From the NCBI GenBank assembly GCA_030272585.1, contig BSYQ01000001.1, positions 7,827,001-7,891,000 of the forward strand: a stretch of DNA of 64,000 nucleotides, written 5' to 3'. This DNA comes from Bryopsis sp. KO-2023. Its lineage: Eukaryota > Chlorophyta > Ulvophyceae > Bryopsidales > Bryopsidaceae. Positions 1 to 11,718 of the stretch are shown here, piece after piece. The notes under the pieces are model-generated. The model was not told where the DNA came from. It made no database searches and was given only the letters and a program-made list of their open reading frames with translations. Each line of letters opens with the position of its first letter. Position 1 is the first letter of the stretch. Made by a program: the position numbers and the translations under genes.

Positions 1-945
1 GTGGATTCGCCCCTCCACCGTTTCCAAAAGAATTCCAGGCTACGGAGCCTAATTTTCGTTGAATCTTACATTTAATATTCATTTTAGCTTTTGTTGATGT
101 GATCAGGGTTAGATGGTGTGGATTGTGGGTAAATGGCCATAGTGGCAGTCATCCAATATAATCCGACCCCAGCAGAAAAAAAAGGGCAGAAAATGAAGTC
201 GAAAAAAAAAGGAAAAACCTCTTTTTTTGGGGGGGGAGGAGATATTGAATGTGGTGACGGTGAGCCTTTGTTTTTACACAAAACAGGGATTTCGCGAATC
301 TCAGTCGGAAATGCGGTTCCGGAGAGGAAAAGCTTTGAAAAAAAAACCAGGGACTTGGATTGCTATGCAAAAACAAAAACACAAAAAAAAAACAAGCAAG
401 AAGAAACATACATATATATTTTCTTTCTTTATTTGTCTTTGTGGGTCTAGAGGATGGATTTCGCATTGATCGTTGACTGGCAATTGGACGTTCCATAGGT
501 AGAAAATTTGCAGGAGGATTTTATGAACCACTTTCTTTCTTTCTTTTTTTTTTTTTTTTGGTATCTGTTCGGGTTGCAACATGCACTTAAATTCTATACG
601 AGGGAAAAAAAGAAAAGAAAAAGACCCACAGGGCTCGAAAGAAACAACAAACAAATATGGAAATATGGAATCAGGGCTGGAGAATGATAAAAAGGAAAGC
701 ATCTTGTTAAGAAAAACCGGCCCAAAGTGTGAGAGTGAAGTTATGTGTCTTTTTTTTTTTTTTTTTTTTCCGGTGGATTGACCCTGGCATATACAGATGG
801 CTTTCTGATCCGCTGCACACCCCGTGAATTTGGAGCAGGGTGGTTTGAGCAATTCTCAATCCAATTGGATTTGAAACCCATGTGCTGTTACAATGAAGGA
901 GCAAGTACAGTGTTTTCGGATTTCGAAAAGAAGAAGAAGAATATC
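1..945. other. Non-coding spacer, homopolymer-rich
   Basis: No convincing exon was found on either strand. The stretch is dominated by runs of A and T (for example around 544-560 and 751-768) and short purine-rich patches. Short open frames here consist mostly of Lys or Phe runs and look like chance frames. The 3' end of the minus-strand gene starting at 946 borders it, so part is probably that gene's 3' UTR and terminator. Confidence 0.5.
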
Positions 946-3454
946 TCATTTCTTCTCATGTCTGGACATGAGCGTTCTGAAGGCTTGAATGGTTTTGAAA
1001 CTCCTTTCCTCGGGGTGCAAAGTGAAAAAGGATTCCGCTCTTTCGCAATGGACCCATGAAGGGCGGACGGTGAAGTAGATGCACCCGTCCCCAGGTTTCA
1101 CGCACCAGTTCTCGACGACCTTTCAACAGAAAAGAGACCTGACTTAGGTTCCAATTCTCCACAGCCCAAGTCACCAATTGGCAAGCCAGGATCAACTTGA
1201 TCCCTTGGCTTCAGGGCAAACAGTAACGCAACCAGTAAAATAATGGAATATTCCTTTCCTTAAACTACTAAAATAAAAGATTATTCCTTTTTGATCCATG
1301 AAATATTGATAAATATTCCAGGCAGTTGATGGAATGGGAGAACATCAGCAGCTCCCCCTTTTTGATCCGCAGATTTGGGGTTAATTCCACTCTGGATAAA
1401 AATGATTCTTTGCCATGGGGGCCATGGAGGGCTTTGAATTCAAACTCACCTTCACCAGGTTGTATTTGTTGACGAAAGTACTGCATCTTATGAAAATGTT
1501 CATGTAAGCAACGAGGCCCATCTCCGATTCAACCGACGAAAGGCAAAACCTCATCACCCACAGTCCATCATCATTGGGGTAAATCAGCATCTCGGCACCC
1601 TCCCAATCCTGTACAAATCAAAACAAATCAGTGTAAACTGATTCCTGATTCCTGTACAAATCAACCGAAATTCTCAAGAAGCCATCCCATTTCAATTGGG
1701 GAGCGTCCAAAATATCACTACAAAACTCGATATTTGATATTCAATGTTGGGTTGCCCAGCACAGCTCTGGGAATTCACTGGCACCCTATTCTTATCGATC
1801 TGTCCAAAACAAGAAACTCACTGGCCCTCACTGTACCTCGAGTATTTTCTGTTTCAGTTTCACCATGACTTCTTCCTGCATGGCTTTTGTCGGTCCATCA
1901 GAAAGCTTGCTGTGGCCTGACGAATAGAAAGGTCCATGCAAAATCTGAGATCGTGTTTTCCATGTCTCCAAGAGCTGTTTTTCCTCCATGGCTTCGTAAG
2001 GATCGCTCAAATATGGATAAGGGACGCCTGGTTCAAACTCGTCTTCGTATTTTCCTTTCACGATCGTTCCCACTCGTTGGAAGTCTTGGCCAGAAATCTG
2101 CACATTGTGTTCAGGAAACCGGTAAAATCACTTGTTTCACAGAAAATATGTACGAATTATATGCAAGACGGATATAGGCAATCATATCTCGAAGCATCCA
2201 CATCGACTTTAGAACTTTGCTCATAAAAGTTTTCAATTCTTTTGATTATTACTAAGTATTTTTTTTGGAAAGGGGGGGGGGGGGCTTGCCTGCATTCTCT
2301 TTGCTTCGGATTCAGCCCTGTCTTTCGACTGCAGCTCATCCACCAAACTGTATTTCGACGGAATGTAATTGAAAGCTTGAAAGAGACCTTGTGGGTCTGT
2401 CGACTTCCCAACACAGCTTTTCTTCCTGGCGTTCGGAGGATTTTTGGTCCCGTTATAAATATGGAGCCCACATATTCGAGACATTCGTGCCCGTATCACC
2501 TATGCACACACTGCACAATGAAAATGCTGTCAGAGATAAGCAAAGCATCAGGGGACAACCCCTTTCGTTCTTGTTTTTCCTTTATCTTTTTATCCAATGG
2601 GAATATCAGCATCAACCCAAAACAGCATGGCTGCAGTTCACCAGTGTGGTTAACACGATTGCCTGTGAAGGATTCCATCAGCGCTAATCAGTGCATCAGA
2701 CAAGCTCACCTCATGCTCGTGAATAACATCTGGCAGGGATCGCAACATGTCGTAGTTTCCTTTATGGAAGGTTCGGTGGATTATGTCCTGTTCCGAATTG
2801 GCATACTCAGGCAGCAGACTGCTGATGCTGGGCAGAGCATAGTGTGGAAGCGATATGTCACAGACGACATCCTCCTCCAGCATGGAAGGTGCAACTTCGC
2901 CCCTAAACATGCATCCGAGAATCACCCTGTTGCCACTTTTTGTCAAATTTGTTGAGACTCACAAACTTGGCCAATCGAATCGAGATCGCCTGTCATGGAA
3001 TCGGTTGCATCACTTGTGAATTGAGCAGTGCATCTCATAGAACATGCCGTCTTTCCAATTGCCCAACAGGATGGAAGGTGATGGTATTGTGTTGGTATGA
3101 GTTGTTCTGTGCTCGTGCCTTGACTTGATGTGTTGTAGGAATCCAGCGATCTTAATTCTTTTGTGTTGTTTGTATTAGCCAAGGCTAATATCATGTGTTT
3201 TTCAGAAAACAGACGATTACTCCCTGAAATGATCTTCCCCGACAAATCCACTGCTGAGTAGCTTTGCTCAAAACTAAAACTAAATGTGGGCAAGGAAACT
3301 TGCTGGATTTGTTTGGTTTTTGTTTGGAAGGAGGTGGACTGGAAGGTCGGATTCTGAGATCTGGTCACTCTTACAAGTTTTGAGTCCAAGGTTGCACGGA
3401 CTCCACAGGTGCTTCTCCATGGTTCAAGCCAGATCCATCGGCGCTATCGCCCAT
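946..3454 (-). CDS. Conserved-looking protein of unknown function, 7 exons, ~358 aa
   Basis: I do not recognise the family. Seven exons splice with consistent phase: 3375-3454, 2710-2902, 2290-2499, 1837-2097, 1450-1608 and 946-1119, the first opening at the ATG at 3454 (residues MGDSADGSG); the intron after 2290 uses a GC donor. That gives six confirmed coding blocks plus a long first intron (2903-3374) that could hide one more exon. The protein has no signal peptide or membrane segment. Visible motifs are GLFQAFNYIPSKY near residue 137, a DPYEA...GPFYSSGHSK block near 200, and a C-terminal block with FTLHPEERSFKTIQAF. The DPY/GPF...SG pattern faintly recalls DUF4586 ciliary proteins (CFAP96), but the match is too weak to name it. 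The frame ends in TGA at 946. The exon structure is well supported; function is unknown. Confidence 0.7.
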
Positions 3455-3856
3455 CACGAAACCTGGGGCTTCTCTGATGTTTGGGTCAACGCTGCAACCA
3501 GTTTTTCAGAGCGTGGATCGCAAATTCACACCGAAGCCCAGAAATGGCGGACTCTCCGTTCAACTGGGGGGAAATAGCAACTCTAGATAAAGTACTGAAA
3601 ATCGTGGAGGGGAGTTGAGGGTTTTGACAGAGTGGCACGCCTGTTGACTTTCGGAATGGATGGTTGTGTGTTTTTGGTGCTTTGGGGTCACCACCATCCC
3701 CAACCCCCAACAACTCCTCTGCCAAGTGCAAAGTCAATTTCCACAAGCCAAGCTACAAAGTTTGGAAAAAAGCCAAACCCCCCCTACATCTTCCTGTAAG
3801 CTCCAGACATCCAGAACAAAAAAAAACCAAGCTAACCTATTATCATCAAAGGCACA

Positions 3857-5817
3857 CTACCCCTCTTTGTTCGTTCTTGAGTTTTGTTGGAGAGGTCCCC
3901 TGAGCACAGCAAGGGATATCCAGATGGCCTCCTCTGTTCGAATCGTCCTGCTCCCTTGGTGTGGGCATGTGTTCAAGTACATTTTAAACAAATCAGCAGG
4001 GCATTTCCCATTCAGGGTCGGATCTACGGAACAACACTCCTCCAAGCCCTTGGGTCCTCCGAATACGATTAAGGCATGCTGAAAATTAGGCAGCTGAAAA
4101 GATGATTGGCAAACCTGCAGGCATTACAAAAGAAACGAAGCAAGTGAAAGGGGGCAAGAGACAACAGGGAGGCATTCCAAGACAATCAACCTGTAAAAAC
4201 GACCTGGTTGGTTGCTTGCTTGCTTCGATCGAACACTGTGTAATAGGTCACAGCAGAGAGAGAAACCCCAACAACGAACAGAGTTCTTGAAGACGAATGT
4301 GGATCCAATCAACGAACATATATCGATATATGTATATCTATATATGTCACAGGTTTGAATCCTGTCATCCCGATTCAATTTTTTTGAATCATGCTGCTTG
4401 CTTACCTCGGTGCCATGTTCTGAAGTCCCAATGACGAGATCGTAGCCATCGGGAAATGGACACTCAGAAAATAGGTGGTTGATTCCTGCCGCCAGTCGAA
4501 CAGTGTAGCCCCAGTACATCGCATGGTGAAGAAGCGGGGTATCCGGCCCTACAATCTGGGGAAAACGAAAAAAAAATACAAAAACAGCAATCATTGCACC
4601 TCACAAGATAACCAGATCCATCACGACGTCTCAATAAAAAGAAGAGTGGACAGGCAAGCATCATCCGATTGACCTCCCAGCCGTGTTTTCTCACCTTTCC
4701 TTTCAAAATGTTTTCTCCCTCCACCTCTACGTGGTTCGGCCGTTTCCCCACACACACGGTCACTCTTGTGTTCACTGGAATCGTGTCGCTCACAAAAGCC
4801 GGCTGCTCTGGTCCAAAAACAACTACAAATGTGAGCATTTTTGCCCGATTCATGCAAAAACTCCCCGTCTCAAATCCACATCCGGAGAGGAAAAAAACAC
4901 AAATATATAATCTTGCAGACACTCCACCCGACTGCTCTATTTATCTCCTTTTCTGTCAACTTACTTATTTGATCAAAGTAAGAAGCCGGACTGTGTTTTC
5001 GAAAGGTGAAGCGAGAGGATTGTCAGCGAATCCCAAGGAGCGAGAATTTCGAAATTTGGTTTCGATTACCTTGTCCACACCAACATCCACAACAGAGCCG
5101 CCAGATTTATGCTCCACAATGACACCCTCTCTGTATCTCTTCCATTCAGTGGCCCTCATGTGATGAGGTGCATCCAATGGAGGCAGGGTTCCAGCCAATC
5201 TCAAGTCTTTGTGGACAGGGATCAATTTCCTGCCAAAAAAAATCTAAAATATCAATTTTTCTCTCTGACCCTAGAAAAACCTGTGTAACCCTGTGTTTTT
5301 TGTCTCAATGTTGGCTCAATTTCATTTTCAGTTGTTTTCTGGGGGTTCCGCTGGGCAGGTGGGTCGAAAACGAAAAGAGAGTCCAAAAACGTCACACTTT
5401 CGTCACACTCACTTTCGGAGATATTGAGGCGTCTCCAAATATTGCAGAACTCTGGCCAGGAACGCCGCTCCGTGGCCGACCCTCCCTAAAACATACGAAA
5501 ACCGCACGTTCGTTATGCCGAACGAAAGATCCGGGCACCCCAGTCCAAAGATCCCGTCACGATACCACTCACCCTCTTCGTAGTTGCCGCTATCATCGAA
5601 CACAACCACCTCGTTTACGTTGAAAACGGCGAGAGCCCGCGCGATTTGCCCGGCCACCTACGAGCATTACGAGAGGTGCTGCAAACAGATGCCTGACGAC
5701 TTGACAAAATCGCGACGCAAAGGAGAGAAGTGTTCGTACCAAAGTGGCCTGTTCCCAGCTCTGTGTGTTGTCGATGACTGAACCTGGCAGGGCGAGACTC
5801 ACTGTCGACGGTGCCAT
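3857..5817 (-). CDS. SPOUT1: SPOUT1/CENP-32-type SPOUT methyltransferase homologue, 7 exons, 296 aa
   Basis: Homologue of SPOUT1 (C9orf114, CENP-32), a TrmD-like SPOUT-fold putative RNA methyltransferase that in animals is also linked to spindle and centrosome function. Exons 5740-5817, 5573-5657, 5413-5485, 5070-5229, 4695-4802, 4406-4555 and 3857-4093 join in phase to 297 codons. The protein starts almost directly with the family's first strand (SLALPGSVIDN), so it lacks the charged N-terminal extension of the human protein. Diagnostic blocks follow in order: ARVLQYLETPQYLRK, LDAPHHMR, MYWGYTVRLA, FPDGYDLVIGTSE, LPNFQHALIVFGG, and the C-terminal knot segment NTCPHQGSRTIRTEEAI. Four to six residues are missing before LPNFQ compared with human. 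The ATG at 5817 was chosen because the longer upstream frame begins only with GTG. The start is 233 bp from the divergent NF-YC ATG. Confidence 0.93.
4343..4372 (+). pseudogene. tRNA 3'-half-like fragment inside a SPOUT1 intron
   Basis: The bases around 4349-4365 form a T-arm: a 5-bp stem ACAGG/CCTGT closing the 7-nt loop TTTGAAT. It is followed by CATCCCGA, as in the 3' acceptor strand of a tRNA. The composition resembles the 3' half of plastid or bacterial tRNA-Pro. No matching 5' half or acceptor partner was found upstream, so this is a relic at most, perhaps a small organelle-DNA insertion. It lies in the last intron of the SPOUT1 gene (4094-4405), next to an 18-bp AT palindrome at 4316-4333. 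Confidence 0.4.
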
Positions 5818-6050
5818 CTCCTTTGCGGACGCCACGGCAAACGAAACAGGACAGAAAATGGTACAGCTTCCACGTTTCGGCGGCGGTTGCTGGATTGTGT
5901 GAGGGGGAGTGACGTGTCCGCAGTCTCAGGGGCCTCTTATGTCAACCGCCAGTTCCGCTGTCTGTCACTGCTTTGGCTTTCTTGCGAAACCAGCATCCCA
6001 GTATCTGTAACGCGCCCGAGCTCCTATCGACATTCCGAATCAGGGGGCCA
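5818..6050. promoter_or_regulatory. Short divergent promoter region between SPOUT1 and NF-YC
   Basis: Only 233 bp separate the two start codons, which face away from each other, so both core promoters and 5' UTRs must lie here or overlap the genes. The stretch is richer in GC than the surrounding spacers. No TATA box was identified. Shared regulation is inferred from the geometry alone. Confidence 0.5.
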
Positions 6051-6818
6051 ATGAACGCACCAGTAATAGGAGAAGACGGCGGAGAGGGAACGTCGGCGTC
6101 CGTCCCGGTTGCGGGCGGAACGCTTCCTCTGCAGATTCCCCCTTATCCTCCGTCCCTCCCTGGTTTTCCGTCGGGCCAGGTGCCCAGCGCTCTCCCTGGA
6201 TTTCAGTTCGCCCAGCAGCCGCAGCCGCAGATGGGGCAATTATTGAACTTCTGGCAGAGCCAGCTCGAAGAGATACAGAATTTGGGGCCGGAGGACTGGA
6301 AGTTGCACCAGCTCCCTTTGGCGCGAATAAAGAAAATTATGAAATCTGATGAGGACGTGCGAATGATCAGCGCGGAGGCTCCCGTGCTGTTCTCGAAGGC
6401 GTGCGAGATGTTCATTCTGGAGCTGACGCTGCGCGCTTGGTTTCAGTCTGAGGCGAACAAGCGCAGAACGCTGCAACGGAGCGATATCGCCGCAGCGATC
6501 ACGAGCACCGACGTTTTCGACTTTCTGGTGGACATCGTTCCCAGAGACGGAGGGCGGGAGGAGTTGGACGCCGGACGGTTGACGGTGCCGCATCCGCTCG
6601 CGGGGATGTATCCGTATTTCCCTCCAACGGGAGCATACAGGCCTGTTGGAGTGCCGGGCAGGGAGGGCAATATGCAAGGAGCTGCGGGATTTCCTGTGCC
6701 CCTGGATCCTCAGTTGTACCAATGGCAGTGGGCTCAGCAAGCGACGCAATCCGGTGCCCAAGGGCAGAGCGCTCTCTTGTTGCCACAAACCAGAGGGGAA
6801 GATCCCAACAACAAGTAG
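6051..6818 (+). CDS. NFYC: Nuclear transcription factor Y subunit C (NF-YC/HAP5), intronless, 255 aa
   Basis: Histone-fold subunit of the CCAAT-binding NF-Y trimer; it pairs with NF-YB before NF-YA joins, and acts in the nucleus. The histone fold spans residues ~87-166 and carries the family signatures [54 protein letters not shown] and [11 protein letters not shown]; the wording [19 protein letters not shown] is closer to plant than animal members. A Pro/Gly/Gln-rich tail flanks the fold on both sides. The frame is open upstream to 5973 but has no ATG there; the ATG at 6051 is the first. The coding region has no intron, unlike most neighbours. The C-terminus ends DPNNK-stop, followed by a G-run. 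Confidence 0.95.
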   Translation: MNAPVIGEDGGEGTSASVPVAGGTLPLQIPPYPPSLPGFPSGQVPSALPGFQFAQQPQPQMGQLLNFWQSQLEEIQNLGPEDWKLHQLPLARIKKIMKSDEDVRMISAEAPVLFSKACEMFILELTLRAWFQSEANKRRTLQRSDIAAAITSTDVFDFLVDIVPRDGGREELDAGRLTVPHPLAGMYPYFPPTGAYRPVGVPGREGNMQGAAGFPVPLDPQLYQWQWAQQATQSGAQGQSALLLPQTRGEDPNNK

Positions 6819-9100
6819 GCTTGGGGGGGGGGGGGGATTTTAAAACCAATGAAAGGAAGGCAAGGAGAGGGGAAATTCTGATATTGATATTGATATGCGA
6901 TCTGTGGTGTTTTGGCCTTGTGATCACGGGGTGGATGGCATCGTTTGCAGATATGGGAAAAACATGCTGAAAATAGTTACATCATGTGGTTTTTGATTTT
7001 TTTTGGGGGTGTGCGGGGGGAGGAGAAGAGGGGAAGGGGGGGGAGAGGAAGGGCATGGTTCCAAATGGAATAGAAAAAGAAAAAAGAAAGAAAAGATAAG
7101 AAAAGAAAATGGGTGATCTGTGGGGATGGCAGGAGGTGGGATTGAATCAAAGGGGGAAATTGCGACCTGTGCAAAGAGGGATGGGAGGAAAAGATGAAAA
7201 AAAAAGAGTATCATCCGACGTATATAAGTGGTTTTGAATAGTAGTTTTTGGCAAGTTGACTAAAAAAACAACGAAACAGAAAAGTAAGTCCTGAAGGTTT
7301 CTGGGGAACGAAAACGATGGAAAAAAAACACTACACACACACGGCCATTCAGTGGTGACAGGAGTTACATGGGATTTCGGGAAGCAAAAGTTATCTTTAA
7401 GGAAAAGCGTGTGCGGGGCTCGGGCTGTGCGAACGCTTTTCCTTGTCTTTTTTTTCTTTTAAACAATTTTTTAGTTATGTTTTTGATCGTTTTGGGGGGG
7501 ACGGGAAGAAAAAGGGGCTGGCGTTTGGAAGGGATTTTTTTAGGATTTTGCGATGTGTGCAAAGTAGGGGGAGGGCTGGCGGTTTTCAGAGTGGGTTTTT
7601 TCTAGCAGTTAGGTTTTCTGGGAGGGGCAGGGGGCTGGGGTTTCGGAAAACAGAGAGAAAAACAGTTGAGGATGTAATTCTGGAATGTAAAATATGGGCA
7701 CAGCTGTGTAGTTGTGATATTTCTTTCACGACACTCGCCCAAGAGGAAAAAGCTAACTTAGGCTGCTAGATAGATGCTCTATCGACAAAAAAACAAGGAA
7801 GAAAGATGAAGGATAAAAGAAATGGAAACCAACGGGGTCATGGGGGTTCAATAGTAGTGGTAGAATTGATTCGATGAGAAAAACCAAAAAAAAGAAGAAA
7901 AGTCATGCTCTGAAGTTGGCCGATTGAAAAAAATTTGAGTTGCTGGCTGATGAGAAATATGTTGAGAACGTGATTAATTTGGATCCCTCCCTACCCCTCT
8001 CTTTCCTTTTGCTTTCCCTCCCCCTCTGAAGAAAAAATCAAAATAAGATGGTGGAATTGAATCAAAAAAAAAAAAAAAAATCGGACTGTTACAGTTACAT
8101 TCTCATGGGTTTCGATGAAATTTTGAGTGGTGTTGCGGTGTTTGTAACGATGAGAGAGAGTTTCGGCTCGAATGCAATTTGTTCACATAAAATCCATTTC
8201 TTTTTTTTACTCCCTCCCCCCCTCCCCCAAACACACACACATTCCATCGGAATGCTCAAATTCAGCATGTTAGTGCAAGCATCAATTAATAAAATTTTTG
8301 TTTTTCTGGTGCAACATCCCTGTGCACAAAGAACAGCACTGCTGTATGATGTTGTGTAACCCCCCCCCCAAAAGAGAGTCAAAACACAAAACCCCCAAAA
8401 GGTTCGACGATAAAAGAAGAACACCGCCTTTTTTCTCTAAAACTGCCCCCGCTCTGCAGAAGTTCCAAAACCCCCATAATCAAGCAATTCAATAATTATA
8501 CATCACACATGTATGCCCCCTTCAGATCCAAAATCCAAGAAGCAAACCAGAGAAAAAAAAAATCTGGTAAGTAAGAAAAGAAAGAAAGGAGGGAAAGAAG
8601 CAAAAAGAAAGAAAAAAAATATATATATAAAAGCACTCTGATCGTGGCTATGTCGCACCCACGACCCCAGAGTGCAGTATGTCGAGTTTTCCTCTCCTGC
8701 TAGCCCCAAAAACCCCTTGCCCCCTCCCCTCCTCTTCTTCCTCCAAAACGACTACCAACACATATTTGAAATCACATTTTTAGAGTTCTGTCATTCATCA
8801 GACCCCTTCATAATTTGCACCCTTTCTTTTGTTCTCCCGGTTGATTTTCACACCCACCTTCATCTTGCTCAATCCGGCTCTGTCAAACCTTGCCCCCCCC
8901 ACACCCCCCTTCCCCCCCCCTTGCTTGTCGAATGAAGTTAAAAAAAGAAAAATGGGGGAAAAATAAAATATATCCAGAAAAAAAAAACGTCAACCCAACA
9001 AAAAAGGAAAAAACCAAACAAACAAAAGTTTCTCTGAGTGGGGCAGCAAAGCAACCCAGTAATGCGTGATGGAGCGTGAATTCGAGATTTTCGCTATTTT
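6819..9100. other. Long non-coding spacer between NF-YC and the PP2C gene
   Basis: About 2.3 kb with no supportable exon on either strand. It holds many homopolymer tracts (G-runs near 6826 and 7010, A-run near 8065, C-runs near 8360 and 8910), purine-rich patches and AT-rich pieces. It should contain the 3' UTRs of the two converging genes. The several 60-110 codon frames seen are rich in Lys, Phe or Pro from these runs and show no domain. Confidence 0.6.
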
Positions 9101-11718
9101 TCATCCATCACAGTATTTTGTGTAGAGTCCGGTTTCCCTCAAGGACCTTTCGAATTTGCTCCGCCCGTGCTTCTGTTTGAACGGCACCCCACCAGAAATG
9201 AATCTGTTGTTGTGTTGTGGGAAAACGTAGCGGTGCGAGGGAAATCCAAAGGCTGGCAAAGAGCGGTTTCTTGAATGGTGGATATGCAGCCCGGCGTAAG
9301 ACGCCGGGATCTGTTGCATCTCATCCAGCGCGTCTACGTCCGAATAAAATTGAACATCCTCTTCGTCATAAGTAACCTGCACAAATCGGTCCATAATCGA
9401 CTGTCAAAAACACGCTGAGGGTTTTTCTTTGAAAACCCCCCGATGGGAAAAGCCCTGTCCTGTTGCATGTCTCGTAATATTTTTGGTTGGTTGATCAAAC
9501 CACGTTCTCCACAGTAAAAAAACCTAAAAATAAAAGAAAGAAAGAACGGGGGAGACCCCCTGCTAAAGCCGTTTAAGAAAATAAACACACACACAAGGTT
9601 AAATCATCTATGTTTGCAAAACAAAACAAAACCCCACGATTTTTTTTTTGGCCATGATGACCTCACCTTCGGTTTTCCGCACCACGTAAATCCCTTAATC
9701 TTTTTGATCGGCTTCATTCCTTTCGCAACCTTTGCAAAGTCGTCAGAGTAGTGTGGCAGAATATCTATAACAAAAATGATCACGTCATCCACCAAGTGCA
9801 GACCCCCCTTCTTCACAAATGACAACAGCTCCAGAGGGGCGGAGGTCCTCGAGTGTGATCTGCTGATCTGTAGCGCTTGTCGAATCGGAAGCGTGTCCCA
9901 CAAACACCCGGTAGCAGTCGTAATCCTTGCTCCAGTCGGGGGCACCAAAATCTATGCACACAACCCGACCCTGGGATTTCCCTCACTTTGCTTTTCCCCT
10001 TTTTCAAGTACTAAAAAAATTCAAAATGCTTTTCCCCTTCTTGAACTGCACAAACACTTTCAATTTACCCGGTCATCACCTCGCAACCTCATTTCAGATC
10101 AGGTTGAGTCATAACACTCAAGAAAGGTCCAATCAAGCCAATTCTCGAGAGTTATGACTTCACCTGAGCGAACTCAGTTTTTTCAAGGTTGGGGTTGGTT
10201 TTTTTTCAAGATGAAAATGTGAGAATGGGTGTAGCCACTTCAAATCTGCACCTGCTTGACATGAGGAACACAAACCACCTCAGGGTGGGTGTCCAGATCC
10301 CCAAGCGACCGTGAGATGGCGAGGCCCCCAGGCCACGCCCTCAATATCCCTATTCCCTTTTCCCTGTAGCCAGCAGGTCCGGACCTCGATTCCGACAGAG
10401 GTGCGACCAAGACGCAGCTCTGCTGAAGTCTTTCCCTCTCCCCTTTGTTCGTTTGCAGCCTGTGGCTTTCCGTCAATTCCATCGTCTTTGTTCCAACGTC
10501 AATGTGAGCTTGCGTGTCCCCCACGTTTGCACACGTCACCAGCCGCCCTCCAATGATTATGACGGTCACCGCACATCCTGCACCAAAAACCTAGCAGCCT
10601 GAGACATGGACCTGAAGATGATGGATTCGATACGGTGAATTTTGTTGCTTCCTTGGTGACCTGATCAACTTACTCAACACGACTTGAGAGAGCTGCTCCA
10701 CAGCTTTTTTTTTTCTCCTATTTGTATAGGGCTGTAATGTTTTTTTCTTCTCTTCCAGTCAGAAACCACTTTTTCCATCCACATAACCAATTGACAGGCA
10801 TTCATGCCCATTGAGTTGACACCAACACACACCTGACAGGAAATTCATTTGGGACCATATCTGATCCAACGCGGCAAGAGCAGATATGATGGCAGACCTC
10901 ACTTGCGCAGCCATTCGCTGCCCATCTGATCGACACACACACACACCACCACCACCAGCTAACCTTCAGAAAAAAATGACAGCATTTTCTAGGAAGCACT
11001 GACATGCTCCTGCACTGAGTTGCAAATCGATACCCATGCCAGAGCATGCAGGCTCATCAACGACGGGGCGGAAGAAAAGCAATGCAACATGAAAATCACA
11101 GTCATAATGTTGTGTGAAGGCCTCAAAATAAACAGAAAGAAAGCCAAAAACGAATTCTTGCTTAGCGGTGGAAGGATTTTTGTTTTTTCATGTATATGCA
11201 TGTCAGTCACACAACCTTGGCTCGCCCATGAATGTGGGAGGTAGGAGGGCAGCCTGACCAGCAGTTCCGTCCACAGGTGCTGCTTCACAAAATTCCCAGC
11301 ACCGCTCCCATTATGACCATCGCACAAACAGTACATTGACCAACAATCCCCAATCTTTGAGGGCAATTCGCCAAACGCCAACCTGTTCGGCTCATGTGTG
11401 AGGCTGACATCCTGTAACCCCCGAATTTCCCCAGCAGAGCACACACCAAAAAAAACGCATGCTGTGAAACTTGGTACGACTCAAAACACAACTCTTTTCC
11501 CCAGTTCGGAAGCTAGCGCGCGTGGAACGGCCGTGCACGACGAGAAAGGGGAAAAGAGTAACAACGTCTTGTGCAGGATCGGCCCCCACCTCGTTTTTGA
11601 CAGACGAGCTGGCTTTGGAGTAGTTTACAACATACGCAGGCTGCAGGTGTTCTTCTATGTAGTCCACCGAGCACGATCGGTACTTTTCTATGCGGGTAAC
11701 CGTGTCTTGTGTATCCAT
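9101..11718 (-). CDS. PP2C-family (PPM) phosphatase-like protein, about 6 exons, likely catalytically impaired
   Basis: Closest in layout to plant PP2Cs of the Arabidopsis At1g47380 type. Confident exons: 11216-11411, 10833-10925, 10252-10577, 9667-9951 and a last exon from 9403 or 9376 to the TGA at 9101; the first exon (about 11488-11718) has a weak donor and its start could instead be the in-frame ATG at 11781. Recognisable PP2C blocks in order: HGRSTRASFRTGE, CDGHNGSG (metal Asp-Gly present), SGCAVTVIIIGG, ANVGDTQAHI, WPGGLAISRSLGDLD, VKQ and VDDVIIFVIDILP. In the block normally reading S-D-G-V-W-D this protein reads T-G-C-L-W-D, so the invariant metal-binding Asp is Gly. A basic linker (KPIKKIKGF) and a ~95-residue C-terminal tail without known domain follow. 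It may be a pseudophosphatase or a regulatory relative. Confidence 0.88.

Noticed and set aside
3284-3640. Plus-strand frame beginning MADSPFNWGEIATLDK near 3544
   Set aside because: Stops after 24 codons, no plausible donor, and it lies just upstream of the minus-strand gene start.
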